Positions 1 through 10,372 are shown, counted from the first letter of the stretch. The stretch is DNA of 64,000 bases from CAYLJO01 sp964383905 (GCA_964383905.1 CAYLJO010000001.1:43023-107022), one strand, 5' to 3'. Numbers and translations are program-made. The notes: generated by a model from the sequence alone, not told the origin.

Positions 1-835
1 GGTCGCCGACGCGCACCAGCTCACGCGAGAGCGAGTTGTCGAATCCGGCCGCGCTCGATTGGTCGCGGACGAGCAGCACAACGCCCGCCGTCGGTTCGTT
101 GTTCGGATCGTTCGGGTTTTTGAGGTTGTAATAACCGCCGGACGAGACGATCACGAACTCGCGACCCGCCTTCGACGTGCCGGTCACGACTGCGGCGGCC
201 GAGGGCAGATTGAAATCGCGCTTGAGATTATACGTGCTGAAAGAATCACGCACGTAATCGCCATTTGTGTCGAGCGCGACCGTCAGCACGCCGATGTTCT
301 CGTTGTTTAGGGTGGCCGAGTAAACCTCGTAGCGGGCGCCGGAACGGCCTACGGCAACGTCAAACGCGCCGCCGCCCGCGTCGAACGTCGTGCGCTCATC
401 GGCAACATGGCTGCCCGTGCTGTCAACGTACTGCTCGACGGTTCCGGCCGTAGATATCATGCTCAATTGTGATGTGTGAAGAACGCGGCTGAGCGGGGTG
501 CCCGGACCGATCCGGGCTGCGATGCCCTCGGTCGACATCAAAGCCGATGCCTGAATAGAAAGGCGTGCGGGGCGGCGCAGGGCATTAGCTTCATCAACCG
601 ACGGGCGCGTGCGCGCTTCGTTACGGAAGTCACTTCCGAGCGGTGTGTACCCATTTTTGCGCACGGACGCGGGCGCTATCTCGACGCGGCCTGCCAGCGC
701 GCGCTTCACGTCCGGTCGAACATCTTGCCCGGCCAAGGTTTGCGCGTTACCTACGAGCGCCGTCAGGTATGCGATAAACAGGAGGGTAAGGACAAGTACG
801 CTGATGTAAAGAAATAGACGCGCGACGTACTTCAT
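1..835 (-). CDS. Secreted protein of unknown function, cut by the left window edge
   Basis: The reverse strand is open from an ATG at 835 to the window edge, giving 278 residues without a stop. Residues 1-31 form a hydrophobic signal sequence ending near GNAQ, so the product is probably exported. A purine-rich AGAGG lies about five bases before the ATG and supports this start. The mature part has no cysteine-rich or enzymatic motif that I recognise. It contains a stretch reading ALDTNGDYVRDSF followed by beta-rich segments, which recalls the Ca-binding or propeller-like repeats of large surface proteins. The C-terminus is missing, so neither length nor family can be judged. The next gene upstream on this strand, the FecR protein, ends 140 bases away. 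Confidence 0.7.
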   Translation of the reverse strand, partial: MKYVARLFLYISVLVLTLLFIAYLTALVGNAQTLAGQDVRPDVKRALAGRVEIAPASVRKNGYTPLGSDFRNEARTRPSVDEANALRRPARLSIQASALMSTEGIAARIGPGTPLSRVLHTSQLSMISTAGTVEQYVDSTGSHVADERTTFDAGGGAFDVAVGRSGARYEVYSATLNNENIGVLTVALDTNGDYVRDSFSTYNLKRDFNLPSAAAVVTGTSKAGREFVIVSSGGYYNLKNPNDPNNEPTAGVVLLVRDQSSAAGFDNSLSRELVRVGD

Positions 836-975
836 ATATTCCTCTCGGAAGGCTCGTCAGCGGTAAGTTTAATGATGAGCGCTAAGATAAAGACCCTTTC
901 AAATTATTCTTTGAATGCTCATCGCACACGCTCTTCTTTACTGACCGCCCCTACGGCTTCACGGCCCTTTAGACC

Positions 976-3006
976 TTAAGAGCGCGGTGCTCGTGCCGGT
1001 CCGTCACGCTTTGGCTCAGAGCGTCGCGAAGGCTCGGCCGTGCGGGTAGGTGCCGCCGGTTGCTGGCGCGGCGGTGAACTCGGCTCCGGCCTTGATGCGG
1101 GCGGCTGTGATCGCGGTGAATAGTATGGCTCTGCCCGGCGCGAAGGCGTTTCCGTGCGCGGTGCTGTATACGTAGGCCTGTCGCGCCACTCAGGTCGCGC
1201 CGGCCGCTCGTAAGCAGAGCCGGGTTGCGGAACGGAGGGCCGCGGGCGTGGAACTGGTGTGGCCTTGCGTTCCACATACGCCGGTCGCTCATTTACACCA
1301 GGAGACGGCGAACGCTGGTCCAGCGTACTAGGTCGCGCCGGTCGAGCGGGGCGCGCGCCGGTCTGTGCGCTGCCAGATCTATCCAGACCTCGCTCGATAT
1401 TCCGCTCGACAGGTGGCCGCATGGCCGGGCGAGGGGGTCGCACGACTGCGCCGGTGCTTCCGCTCGACGTAGCGCCGCTACTCACCCCGTTTCCAACCAC
1501 CGCCGGACGCGGCTCGCGACCGTTGTAAAGACGGGTGCGGCGGAGCTCGTTATCGAGGGCGACACCCGGAGTGCGCGTTGCCGCTCCCGTCGGACGGTTA
1601 GGCAGCAGACGCGCCGGAGCAGCGGTTGGAGCAGGACGCGCGACGTTCGTGCGCGAGAGCGTATTTGCATCGGCGCTATTGCTTGAGCGGGCGTTGACCG
1701 GCCTTACGGGCAAGCTGCCACGGACAGGCTCGCTCGTAATGGCACGTCGCGCGATATCAGACGGGGCGGCTTGAGCGCGTACTGTCGCCGCGCCGAAGTT
1801 ACTGGCGGGCAGCGTTGTCACGGCGCGCAAGTAAGCGGGGTTGATTCGCTGCAGGTTTGCCAGCTCATTCCCGCGTAAGGGCGTCAGGCGGCCGGCGTTT
1901 TGCTGCCAGTAGTAACGGCGGGGGTCAGGCTGGTGATAGCCAAGCGGGTACCACGCGATGTGCTCGCCGTAAGATGTCGGTATAAAAACGAATGCGACGA
2001 GTGCCGGACGCCACCAGCTTCGATGCTGGTAATTGTAGTAGCCGCGCGGGGCCCAGCACCAACTGTTATTGAAATAGACCCAGCGACCGTAATGATACGG
2101 CGCCCAGCCCCACGGCTCGTCGCCCACCCACGTCCAGCCGAACGGCCGACACCACGCCCAGTGGCCGTAGCGGTACGGGGCCCAGTTATTGTAGTTGTTA
2201 ATGTAAGTCACCTGCGGGCGCCAGACCCAGCCGTACTCGTTGGCATAGGACCACTGGCCGTAAGAGTCTAGCTCTTCCGCGCCCCAGACGTTGCTGTCGT
2301 AATAACGCTCGCGCTGCTCGTCACGCAGGCGGGAAGCGAGATATCGTTCGCGATCTTCATTCCACCGGTCCCATTCATCAAGCGGCGATGCGCCGGTCAA
2401 TTCCCAATCGCCTGTTCCTGAGCCGTCGGCAAGAAGCTCGCCGCGGCGACCATCGCCCAGTGTGAAGCCGGATGTTTCCGAGTAGATGCGGGCGAGCCCG
2501 CCATCGCGCACAGTTAGTCGTACGCTGCCATCGCGCGACGCATCCAGACGATAAAGCCCGCGCTTCTCGGTCGCCATTGTCGTTTTCGGCGCATCAACTT
2601 CGAAGTATTCGCGGTCGCGGTCAAAGCGCTCCAGGCGCACCGTCGCCGTCCCTTCGGTAAGACTGAGCGCGATGCCTTCGTCACGCAATGTGACGACGCT
2701 CAGGACGGAATCGGCCCCGAGCCGCACGAAGTTACGCGCGTCCACTTGGATTTCGACGTGCGCATCCCGCCCGGTCGCCAGGGTGTCGCCTTCGACCAGC
2801 GGCATGTTGAGCCTCGCCTGCTCCCAATCTTCATATCCCGCGCGACGCAGGCTAACGTCACCGCTTAAGAGACTCACACGCATGACGCGCGCCGTCTCTT
2901 CATTGGTATCATCGCCGCCTTCGTCCGCGCGTACATTCATCACGGGCGCGAGCGCGGCGGTGAGAAGGAAGAGAAACGCCACAGGCAATAGTCGAGTAAA
3001 ACGCAT
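976..3006 (-). CDS. Secreted FecR-domain / DUF6600-like envelope protein
   Basis: 676 residues. Residues 1-27 are a signal peptide ending near VRA. Residues about 40-180 match the FecR fold: a 'LLSGDVSLRR' opening, 'VEGDTLATGRDAHVEIQ' and 'RLGADSVLSV', here without the N-terminal FecR transmembrane helix typical of sigma regulation. Residues about 225-345 are extraordinarily rich in Trp, Tyr and Gly (WAPYRYGHW, WGWAPYHYGRW), the hallmark of DUF6600 proteins. Residues about 430-676 are a Pro/Arg/Ser-rich low-complexity tail. AAGGAGC just before the ATG supports the start. The role is unknown; a periplasmic or surface structural function is inference. No sigma factor lies beside it, so classic FecI/FecR signalling is unlikely. 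Confidence 0.8.
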   Translation of the reverse strand: MRFTRLLPVAFLFLLTAALAPVMNVRADEGGDDTNEETARVMRVSLLSGDVSLRRAGYEDWEQARLNMPLVEGDTLATGRDAHVEIQVDARNFVRLGADSVLSVVTLRDEGIALSLTEGTATVRLERFDRDREYFEVDAPKTTMATEKRGLYRLDASRDGSVRLTVRDGGLARIYSETSGFTLGDGRRGELLADGSGTGDWELTGASPLDEWDRWNEDRERYLASRLRDEQRERYYDSNVWGAEELDSYGQWSYANEYGWVWRPQVTYINNYNNWAPYRYGHWAWCRPFGWTWVGDEPWGWAPYHYGRWVYFNNSWCWAPRGYYNYQHRSWWRPALVAFVFIPTSYGEHIAWYPLGYHQPDPRRYYWQQNAGRLTPLRGNELANLQRINPAYLRAVTTLPASNFGAATVRAQAAPSDIARRAITSEPVRGSLPVRPVNARSSNSADANTLSRTNVARPAPTAAPARLLPNRPTGAATRTPGVALDNELRRTRLYNGREPRPAVVGNGVSSGATSSGSTGAVVRPPRPAMRPPVERNIERGLDRSGSAQTGARPARPARPSTLDQRSPSPGVNERPAYVERKATPVPRPRPSVPQPGSAYERPARPEWRDRPTYTAPRTETPSRRAEPYYSPRSQPPASRPEPSSPPRQQPAAPTRTAEPSRRSEPKRDGPARAPRS

Positions 3007-3485
3007 GAGGCTAAGCTCCTTAAGTATGTCTAGTCGGATCTGGGGAGACTCACCGCTCGCGCTTCATGTTAAAAGCGGGAGAAACAGCGCGCCGGAGAGA
3101 AAAGCACTTGCGAGGGCTTATCTGATATCTAACGCTTGAGCAAAGCGTGTGCCCTTCGCCGCTTGGCAACCAATAACTTACTGAATTTCCAGGTTTTGCC
3201 TTGAGCTACCGATGCTATGAATAACCTATTTATGCGAGATGGTGCACGTCCGGCACTATTTCGTGCGCCGCACCACGCGATGCCATAAATCAGGACTGGA
3301 TAAACTCTTATTCAAGCGCAAGGTTCGTCAGAGAGACATGTGGTAAACATGATTGAAACCGGAGTAAAGGATTTCTTAGTCAGTCCTAGGTTCTGGTATC
3401 TTTTCCGCGCCGGCAGGTCTCCCTGGCTCCAGCGCTGGGCCGAGCGCAGAATAACCGGTTTTGAAATTGCGGTGGAGGATCGAAG
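3007..3485. other. Intergenic region between divergent FecR and glpK genes
   Basis: About 480 bases with no convincing gene; the small open frames here are overlaps of flanking genes or lack a ribosome site. It must hold the promoters of both divergent genes, but no clean -35/-10 pair stands out. The only clear signal is the GGAGG ribosome site at 3474-3478, seven bases before glpK. Confidence 0.5.
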
Positions 3486-5000
3486 ATGAGCGACGGCTAC
3501 ATACTGGCTATTGATCAGGGCACGACGGGGACGAAAGTCATCATCTTCGATCACGACGGGAACATCAAGAGCCAGTCCTACTCGGAGTTTGCGCAGCAGT
3601 ACCCGCAGCCGGGATGGGTTGAGCACGACCCCAATGAGATATGGAACGTCGGCCTCAGCCTTGTGAAGAGCGCGCTTAGAAAGGCCGATATTAAGGCAGG
3701 CGATCTGCGCGCGGTTGGAATCACCAACCAGCGCGAGACCACCTTGATGTGGGACCGGGCGACGGGAGAGCCAATCGCTAATGCCATCGTATGGCAGGAC
3801 AGGCGGACGGCCGCCACCTGCGATGCGCTAAAAGCGCAGGGACTTGAGCAGATCTTTCGCAGTAAGACCGGGCTCGTCATTGACGCCTATTTTTCCGGGA
3901 CCAAGGTCAAGTGGTTCCTCGATCACACGCGCGGATTGAGAGAGCGCGCCCGTAAAGGCGAGATCGCTTTCGGCACCATAGACTCCTGGCTCGTGTGGAA
4001 ACTGACGGGCGGCCGTGCACACATTACGGACTACTCCAACGCCTCTCGCACGCTGATGTACAACATCCATGACCTACGCTGGGACGACGAGCTACTGAAG
4101 GCGCTCGACGTCCCCGTCTCCGTGCTGCCGGAAGTAAAGCCTTCGGCCTCCGTGTACGGTCACACCGACCCGGCGGTTTTCTTCGGCGAAAAAATCCCGG
4201 TGGCGGGCATCGCCGGCGACCAGCAGGCGGCGCTTTTCGGTCAGGCTTGCTATGGCGAGGGGCTTGCCAAAAACACCTACGGAACAGGCTCATTCCTACT
4301 CATGAACACGGGCCGGCGCGCCATCGCGAGCAAGGCGGGTCTCTTGACGACCATTGCGTGGGCCGTCGGTAATGAGCCGGTCGAGTACGCGCTCGAAGGC
4401 GCGATCTTTATCACGGGCGCGGCCGTGCAGTGGCTGCGCGACGGCCTCGGGATAATCAAGGACGCCGCGGAGACAGAGGCGCTGGCGGAGTCCGTCGAAT
4501 CAAATGACGGCGTCTACTTCGTCCCGGCCCTTGCCGGGCTGGGGGCGCCGCACTGGGATCCTTACGCGCGCGGCGTCATCGTGGGCCTCACGCGTGGCAC
4601 CACGCGCGCACACATCGCGCGGGCCGCCCTTGAGAGTATGTGCTACCAGACACGCGATGTTGTCAGCGCAATGGAGCGTGATTCGGGTATCAGGTTGAAG
4701 GAGATTCGTGTGGACGGTGGGGCCGTCGAGAACAGTTTTCTAATGCAGTTCCAGGCGGATATTCTGGGCGTGCCGATCGAGACGCCGCGGGAAAAAGAGA
4801 TGACGGCGCGGGGCGCGGCTTACCTCGCCGGCCTCGCCGTCGGCTACTGGGACAGCAAAGAAGAGCTTGACGCTAAATGGGAAATAGGCCGGCGCTATGA
4901 GCCCCGGATCAGCGGAAAAGAGCGCGACCGGCTGCACGCGCGCTGGCTCAGGGCCGTCGAACGCGCTAAGGGTTGGGAACAGGAAGACGCCTCAAATTAG
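3486..5000 (+). CDS. glpK: Glycerol kinase
   Basis: Phosphorylates glycerol to sn-glycerol 3-phosphate with ATP, in the cytoplasm. The 504-residue length is normal for GlpK. The N-terminal phosphate-binding motif is clear ([16 protein letters not shown]), followed by the glycerol-binding '[14 protein letters not shown]' region and the second ATPase-fold segment '[14 protein letters not shown]'. The FGGY signature region ([11 protein letters not shown] and later [18 protein letters not shown]) is intact. The start has an ideal GGAGG seven bases upstream. Ten bases separate it from glpD, so the two form an operon for glycerol catabolism. No glpF facilitator or glpR regulator is present in the window. 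Confidence 0.97.
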   Translation: MSDGYILAIDQGTTGTKVIIFDHDGNIKSQSYSEFAQQYPQPGWVEHDPNEIWNVGLSLVKSALRKADIKAGDLRAVGITNQRETTLMWDRATGEPIANAIVWQDRRTAATCDALKAQGLEQIFRSKTGLVIDAYFSGTKVKWFLDHTRGLRERARKGEIAFGTIDSWLVWKLTGGRAHITDYSNASRTLMYNIHDLRWDDELLKALDVPVSVLPEVKPSASVYGHTDPAVFFGEKIPVAGIAGDQQAALFGQACYGEGLAKNTYGTGSFLLMNTGRRAIASKAGLLTTIAWAVGNEPVEYALEGAIFITGAAVQWLRDGLGIIKDAAETEALAESVESNDGVYFVPALAGLGAPHWDPYARGVIVGLTRGTTRAHIARAALESMCYQTRDVVSAMERDSGIRLKEIRVDGGAVENSFLMQFQADILGVPIETPREKEMTARGAAYLAGLAVGYWDSKEELDAKWEIGRRYEPRISGKERDRLHARWLRAVERAKGWEQEDASN

Positions 5001-5010
5001 ACAGGCATTG

Positions 5011-6684
5011 ATGTCCGGACGTATCCCATCTGATATCGAGCACACCCGGTTCGATGTCATCATCATCGGCGCGGGGATCAACGGCGCGGGCATCGCGCGT
5101 GACGCCGCGATGCGCGGTTTGAAAGTCCTCCTGCTTGACAAGGGCGACATCGCCGGCGGGACGACCAGTTACTCGACACGCCTGATTCATGGCGGGCTGC
5201 GTTACCTGGAGCACGGAGAGGTCGGGCTCGTTCGCGAGTCATTACGCGAGCGCGAGCGGCTCTTCCATACCGCGCCGCATCTGGTCAGGCCGCTGCCGAT
5301 CCTGATCCCCATCTACGCGCAGGGCAGGCGCGGGTGGTGGACCATCCGTGCCGGAATGACCGCCTACGATCTTCTTTCGTTCGACAAATCACTGAAGCGT
5401 TACAGCATGATCACCCGCGCCGAGGCCCTGCGACGTGTGCCTGCTCTTGCCTCCGAAGGACTCCACGGGGCGGCGATTTACCACGACGCTCAGGTCGAAT
5501 ACGCCGAGCGACTCGTGGTCGAGAATGCTCTCTCCGCGTATGAGCACGGCGCCGTTGTTCTCACCTACGCACGGGTTGACCGTCTGATCACGGAGGGTGG
5601 GGCCGTCAGTGGCGTTGAGTTTACAGATTCGCTGGGAAGCGACAAATACATTGCGCGCGCACCGGTTATTGTGAACGTCGCCGGGCCGTGGGTGGATCAG
5701 GTCTTAGCAAGTCTGGCCCATCGCCCTGAACGGATGATCGGCGGCACTAAGGGAAGCCATCTGATCGTCGATCAGTTCCCCGGCGCTCCGGATGTTGCGC
5801 TGTACGCCGAAGCCCTTGAGGACGGGCGGCCATTTTTCATCATTCCCTGGACCGGCAAATACCTTATCGGAACGACCGATATTAAATACGACGGCGATCC
5901 GGACAATGTGGAGGCAGATGGGAAAGAGATTGATTACCTGATCCGGGAGACAAATCGAATCCTTCCGGCAGCGCGCCTGGCACGCGACTCGATCCTCTAC
6001 ACCTATTCCGGCGTCCGGCCTCTGCCGTACGTGAATAGCCGGGATGAAAAGGGCGCCACCCGTCGCCATTTTATTCACGATCATGCCCCCGACCCGGACG
6101 GTCTCATTTCCATCATCGGCGGCAAGCTCACCACGTATCGGAACCTATCGGAGCAGACCGTGGACCTTCTCTTCAGGAAGCTGGGCAGAAGATCGCCTGA
6201 TTGTATGACGGCCCGGGAGGCGCTTCCCGGTGCCGCCGTTGAAAACTTCGCGGCGTTCGGCGGGAGGTTCAAGCGTGAGAGCTTGCTTCCCGTGGAGGCC
6301 GCGGGGCGACTCCTGCGAATTTATGGGACGCGTGCCTCTGAAATCCTTAAGCTCGATGCCAGGGACGCCGAGCTCAAAGAACCGTTCGATCCGGAGACCG
6401 GCGCCATCGGCGCGGAAATTTTGATCTCGTTTCGCCACGAGTTTGCTCAAACTCTGGGCGACTGTCTCTTGCGACGCACAATGGTCGGGCTCGGCCCGTC
6501 GGTCGGGCTCGGCGCAGACAGGGTCGCGGCGCGGGTGGCGCAAAAGTATCTCGGCTGGTCCAGGAACCGCACCGAGCAAGAGGTTGCCGCATACAGGAGA
6601 CACCTACAACGCTATCACCCTCGAAACATGCCGCTGGTTGAAGCACCGAACGGAGAGGCGCAAGGCTTCATCCCGCGGCGTTAG
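5011..6684 (+). CDS. glpD: Glycerol-3-phosphate dehydrogenase, FAD-dependent
   Basis: Oxidises glycerol 3-phosphate to dihydroxyacetone phosphate and passes electrons to the quinone pool at the inner membrane. 557 residues from the chosen ATG. The open frame reaches back to 4897 inside glpK, but the family's FAD-binding motif (DVIIIGAGINGAGIARDAA) falls at residues 14-32 from 5011, matching the usual GlpD N-terminus. 'STRLIHGGLRYLE' and 'GTTDIKYDGD' are typical of the DAO-fold domain, and the C-terminal alpha-helical domain is complete. It directly follows glpK with a 10-base gap. Together the two genes feed glycerol into glycolysis or phospholipid synthesis. Confidence 0.96.
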   Translation: MSGRIPSDIEHTRFDVIIIGAGINGAGIARDAAMRGLKVLLLDKGDIAGGTTSYSTRLIHGGLRYLEHGEVGLVRESLRERERLFHTAPHLVRPLPILIPIYAQGRRGWWTIRAGMTAYDLLSFDKSLKRYSMITRAEALRRVPALASEGLHGAAIYHDAQVEYAERLVVENALSAYEHGAVVLTYARVDRLITEGGAVSGVEFTDSLGSDKYIARAPVIVNVAGPWVDQVLASLAHRPERMIGGTKGSHLIVDQFPGAPDVALYAEALEDGRPFFIIPWTGKYLIGTTDIKYDGDPDNVEADGKEIDYLIRETNRILPAARLARDSILYTYSGVRPLPYVNSRDEKGATRRHFIHDHAPDPDGLISIIGGKLTTYRNLSEQTVDLLFRKLGRRSPDCMTAREALPGAAVENFAAFGGRFKRESLLPVEAAGRLLRIYGTRASEILKLDARDAELKEPFDPETGAIGAEILISFRHEFAQTLGDCLLRRTMVGLGPSVGLGADRVAARVAQKYLGWSRNRTEQEVAAYRRHLQRYHPRNMPLVEAPNGEAQGFIPRR

Positions 6685-6763
6685 CTGTCAAGAGGGCAAG
6701 GTTTTTGAACCCTGCCTCTTAATCAGGAACTTTTCTCTATCGCTCGGGTTACCTGGCAGACCA

Positions 6764-8221
6764 TCACCTTTTGCCCACTATCATCCGCACGCCGTGTTTC
6801 GGGCGGAGGGTGATGGCCGGTTGGAGCGCCACCGGGTGGCCGGGGACGAGCCGCAGCCGCCACCGTTGGGCCAGTGTAGCGAGCAGGAGAGTGCCTTCCA
6901 TCCAGGCAAAGCCTTCGCCGATGCAGCGGCGCGGGCCGCCGCCGAACGGGAAGTAGGAGAACTGCGGTTTCGCCTCGCGCGCCGACGGCGTCCAACGCTC
7001 GGGATCGAAGCATTGCGGTTCCGGGAAAAAACGCGCGTCGCGATGCATGACGTATTGGCTCATCAGGACAAGCGAGCCGGCGGGCACGAGGTAGCCGCCA
7101 ACCTCGTAATCATTGATCGTCATGCGACCCAGCGCCCACGCCGGGGGGTACAGGCGCATCGCTTCGGCGAGCACCATCTCCGTATAGCTTAACCGCCCGA
7201 CGTCGGCGAGCGTGGGCAGCCTCGAGGCGAGCACCGCGTCGAGTTCCGCATGCAGCTTGGCTTCAATATCGGGATGCTGCGAGAGTAGATACCACGTCCA
7301 CGTCAGCGCGTTGGCGGTCGTTTCGTGGCCCGCGAGAAGGATCGTCAGCGCTTCGTCGCGCGCCTCTGTATCGGTCATCCGACCGCCACCGCCGCCCTCT
7401 TCGTCGCACGCGCCGAGCAGCATCGAGAGCAGATCACCATGATCCTCGCCGCTTCGGCGCCTCTCATCAATCATCCGGTAAATGATCGCGTCAAGGCGCT
7501 CACGTGCCTGCTTGAAGCGGCGGTTTTGCGGCAGCGGGAGTCTTTCCAGCAGCTCGAAAAAAGGGAGCACTAGGCTATTGAACATTTCCATGATCGTGGT
7601 CAGCGAGCGGCCGACATCCTGCGCTTCCGACTCGATGTCCGTATCGAACAGCGTCTTGCCGACGATACCGAGCGTCAAACGCATCATCTCCTGTGAGATA
7701 TCCAGCGTCTCGCCATCGCGCCAAGTGTCGCGCCTGCGGGCGGCGTATTCGGTCATGATCGCTCCATAGCCCGCAATGCGCTGCCGGTGAAAAGCCGGTT
7801 GAGCGAGCCGCCGCTGGCGACGATGAAAGTCGCCCTCGCTGGTCAGCAGCCCCTCGCCCAGCAACCGCTTTGACCTTTGCAGCGCCAGACCTTTGAGGAA
7901 ATTTTGGTGGTGAGATACCAGCACATCCTTGATGTAATCGGGATGATTGAGAAAGAAAACATCCTGCGGGCCGAACTTGAAATGGCCAATATCCCCATAT
8001 TCATGTGCGACCGCTTCGAGGAAGGCCAGCGGGTTGCGCCGGTAGACATATAAGTTGGCCCCAAAGAACCTGCGCTTGGGGCCGGGCGGATAGCGTGGGA
8101 TTGTCACGCCAGACTTCTCAAAGCTATACGTCATGGGCTTGTCCGGTGAAAATATTCCACCACATTTTTTCATTGACCGCCGAGCACGGTCAAATCCCAG
8201 TATGAGACGGGCGACAAACAT
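6764..8221 (-). CDS. Cytochrome P450 monooxygenase
   Basis: Haem-thiolate monooxygenase; substrate not predictable. Three family landmarks are intact: the I-helix oxygen-binding motif AGHETT, the K-helix ExxR (EAMR), and the haem loop [12 protein letters not shown] with its axial cysteine. The frame extends to 8272, but the ATG at 8221 has an exact GGAGG five bases upstream, while the next in-frame ATGs (8173, 8134) have none, so 8221 is preferred (485 residues). The N-terminal '[13 protein letters not shown]' proline-rich hinge resembles class II-like bacterial P450s related to CYP102/CYP4 types. No ferredoxin or reductase gene is adjacent, so the redox partner must be encoded elsewhere. It converges on glpD from the opposite strand. 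Confidence 0.93.
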   Translation of the reverse strand: MFVARLILGFDRARRSMKKCGGIFSPDKPMTYSFEKSGVTIPRYPPGPKRRFFGANLYVYRRNPLAFLEAVAHEYGDIGHFKFGPQDVFFLNHPDYIKDVLVSHHQNFLKGLALQRSKRLLGEGLLTSEGDFHRRQRRLAQPAFHRQRIAGYGAIMTEYAARRRDTWRDGETLDISQEMMRLTLGIVGKTLFDTDIESEAQDVGRSLTTIMEMFNSLVLPFFELLERLPLPQNRRFKQARERLDAIIYRMIDERRRSGEDHGDLLSMLLGACDEEGGGGGRMTDTEARDEALTILLAGHETTANALTWTWYLLSQHPDIEAKLHAELDAVLASRLPTLADVGRLSYTEMVLAEAMRLYPPAWALGRMTINDYEVGGYLVPAGSLVLMSQYVMHRDARFFPEPQCFDPERWTPSAREAKPQFSYFPFGGGPRRCIGEGFAWMEGTLLLATLAQRWRLRLVPGHPVALQPAITLRPKHGVRMIVGKR

Positions 8222-8335
8222 TTTAGCCTCCGGGGCCGTGTGCGAAGGCGCTGCCCGCTTGCCCCGCCGCATGCCGGTGTGTTAGCAATCATCTGAGGAA
8301 ATTATGACGCCGTTTGTCGAGCAAGGGGGAAGAAA

Positions 8336-9097
8336 TTGTCTTTAGAGTTCGCGGTTGAATACCCGTGTGTCCTGCGCGCACGTTATGCCGAGAAGCACCT
8401 GCGCGGGTGGGGACGTCTGAGCAACATACACACCCGCCTGACGACGGGCGATAGGGGGGCGCCGACCGAAGACAAGCTCCGCTTTATCGAAGACGCGGGC
8501 GCGGAAGTTGAGATGATGCAGGCGGAAACAGTTGTGTGCGCAACATGTCCGGCATGCTTGCCGGCGGAAGCGGCGGGTGAAGGCGAAGCGGTTGGCTGCC
8601 TTGGCCGTATCAGTTATCCGGTTGAGGCGCAGTTCGAAAAGTTTATCGCCGACCGTGTTCAGCTCGCCCTTGATACGCTTGACCGTGAGGACCAGCCGCG
8701 CCTCCTGCGCATACTCGTTGATGCGGAGTCGCCTTTCGACGGCGAAGCCACTAAAGAGTTGCGGCGCGTGACGACGCCACAGGGGTTGCGCTTCTTCGAG
8801 CTTCGATTGCCGATCCAGCTCACGCGTGAAGCCGCTCATATCACAACCGATAACCTGTTCGATATGCTCGCCGGATTTCGCTCCGAAGATTCCACGCGAA
8901 CTACCTATACACGTGAGCTGCCCTTGGCCGCGACGGCCGATTACTACGATTTTCTAGACTTCGTATTGCGCAACGATCTCTCCGCCTCCGAACGGGCGCG
9001 GCTTTATACACGTGGTAGAAATTATCAGCAGTTCCTGCGCCTGCTCTCGGCGCTTGAACGCGCCGAGGCCCTCAGCACACGCGTGCTCCTGGACTGA
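8336..9097 (+). CDS. Conserved-looking protein of unknown function with CxxCxxC motif
   Basis: 253 residues, read from a TTG start preceded by an AGGGGGA ribosome site. There is no signal peptide or membrane segment. Residues about 67-73 contain CATCPAC, a CxxCxxC cluster that could hold metal, and the rest looks like a soluble alpha/beta protein with a helical C-terminus (LLSALERAEALS). Codon choice is GC3-rich like its neighbours, which argues that it is real. It is divergent from the P450 and convergent with the DUF4388 gene. I do not recognise the family, and no function is proposed. Confidence 0.65.
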   Translation: MSLEFAVEYPCVLRARYAEKHLRGWGRLSNIHTRLTTGDRGAPTEDKLRFIEDAGAEVEMMQAETVVCATCPACLPAEAAGEGEAVGCLGRISYPVEAQFEKFIADRVQLALDTLDREDQPRLLRILVDAESPFDGEATKELRRVTTPQGLRFFELRLPIQLTREAAHITTDNLFDMLAGFRSEDSTRTTYTRELPLAATADYYDFLDFVLRNDLSASERARLYTRGRNYQQFLRLLSALERAEALSTRVLLD

Positions 9098-9098
9098 A

Positions 9099-9190
9099 GA
9101 AGTAAAAAGGTAAAAGGAAGAGTAAGGCGGAAACCTATTTTAATAAATTTGATCCGTGATCCGCCCTTTTATCTTTTGCCTTTTTACTTC
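9099..9190. repeat. Intergenic A/G-word inverted repeat
   Basis: Between two convergent genes. The left arm reads GAAGTAAAAAGGTAAAAG and the right arm is its near-complement, with repeated AAAAGG words and a variable centre. It can fold as a long hairpin and may serve as a bidirectional terminator. The same word composition recurs at 33246-33340 and 38172-38260. Confidence 0.6.
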
Positions 9191-9203
9191 TGCCTTCTTC
9201 AGC

Positions 9204-9911
9204 CTACTTCTTTTCTTCGTCCAGTTGCCGCAGCGCGTCAAGAATGAGGTTTGTGTTGCTCGCGGCGGTGATCGTGACGGGAAACTCTTGGCTGGATTTT
9301 TCGAACTCGAACATGCCGCTTGTCGCTTCGACAATTTTTCGGAAAGCGCCTTCGGCGGCGGCCCCCTCGGTTTCCGCGCCGACGACGCGCCCCTCGTTGA
9401 AGAAAACGCGGCCCGGTTGCGCGTGAGATGTGATCACGAGGTTGCCCGTTAAACGTGCGTTTTCGATGACCTGTATCGCATCGAAGATGCTGATCACGGC
9501 GAGGTCTCCGGCGAGCGTCACGATGCGCTGGTCAACCGCTGTCTCGCTTGGGCGCGGCAGGTCAGGGCGTCGAGCGCGGCGTATCGCTTCCAGACCGGAG
9601 GCGATCGAAATGCGCTGGTCCAGTTGTTTGGCTTCGAGCAGCCGGTCATGCGCCGTATCGAAATCGTCGCGTTCGATGTAGAGGCTGGCGAGCGCCAAAC
9701 ATTGGCGCGCCGCCTCCTCCTTATGCTTATTGGCGGCGGCGATCTCGCGAAGCCGCTCGCGCAGTTGAACGGAGCGCGGGCTGCGCTCAAGCGCTCCACG
9801 CAACCGCTTGATTGCGCGTTCAGGCGCGTGATACTTGAGGAACAATTCGGCATCCAGCAGTGCCGCTTCGATTTCGCTCTCAGAGCCGTGCGGTGATTGT
9901 GCGTTACTCAT
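9204..9911 (-). CDS. TPR / DUF4388 protein
   Basis: 235 residues, cytoplasmic by lack of signal or membrane segments. Residues about 10-110 are helical repeats of TPR type (FLKYHAPERAIKRLRGALER, then a second block with LALASLYIERDDF). Residues about 128-235 match DUF4388, the PatA/FrzS-type N-terminal domain: 'GDLAVISIFDAIQVIENARL', 'GRVFFNEGRVVGAE' and 'GAFRKIVEATSGMFEFE'. In other bacteria this domain accompanies gliding, chemosensory or GTPase-linked signalling, usually as a protein-binding unit; its exact role is unknown. The gene stands alone between a convergent unknown gene and a divergent HD-GYP gene. Confidence 0.82.
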   Translation of the reverse strand: MSNAQSPHGSESEIEAALLDAELFLKYHAPERAIKRLRGALERSPRSVQLRERLREIAAANKHKEEAARQCLALASLYIERDDFDTAHDRLLEAKQLDQRISIASGLEAIRRARRPDLPRPSETAVDQRIVTLAGDLAVISIFDAIQVIENARLTGNLVITSHAQPGRVFFNEGRVVGAETEGAAAEGAFRKIVEATSGMFEFEKSSQEFPVTITAASNTNLILDALRQLDEEKK

Positions 9912-10372
9912 CAGTCCAGCCTAATAACCTTTACCACTGAGACTATCCCCGGCGCTTCGCGGTGCGAGTTTACCACAAACCGACTGCTGCTTCCGTCACT
10001 ATGCGCCCTTTCGCACTATTATAGACACCATTTCGTGCGGCTGGGAAACGGCCCGCCTATAGGAACTGATTTATCCCATTCAAGGGCTGCCAGACCAGTT
10101 TTCTTAAAACTTCACGTAATTTCTTAACCCAAACAGGCCAAATTTAATTAGGGTTACCGTTATTTTTGCCGCTCGTAAGCGCCTTTTTTCAACCCGCCGG
10201 ATCTACTTCGTAACCCCGTTGCTTGGCTGTATCAGGTATGAGACATGGCACGCCGAATGCCATTACTTTTGGGTGAACAGCCTTACTTCCGCCACAGTTG
10301 CGTAAGGCTCTTCTTTGGTCATGATCCCTTCCCCCGTCAGACTGGCTTTTTTGACTCAAAAGGAGTCCCGTC
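9912..10372. other. Intergenic region upstream of the HD-GYP gene
   Basis: About 460 bases between divergent genes. A TATAAT lies on the minus strand at 10018-10023 without a good -35. A short GACTC/GAGTC hairpin at 10353-10367 encloses the AGGAG ribosome site of the HD-GYP gene. I looked for a cyclic-di-GMP riboswitch and saw none. Confidence 0.4.

Noticed and set aside
10168..10372. Possible cyclic-di-GMP riboswitch before the HD-GYP gene
   Set aside because: No GEMM-type conserved core was seen here. A CACGCAAAG string at about 11073 lies after the gene and lacks the paired stems.
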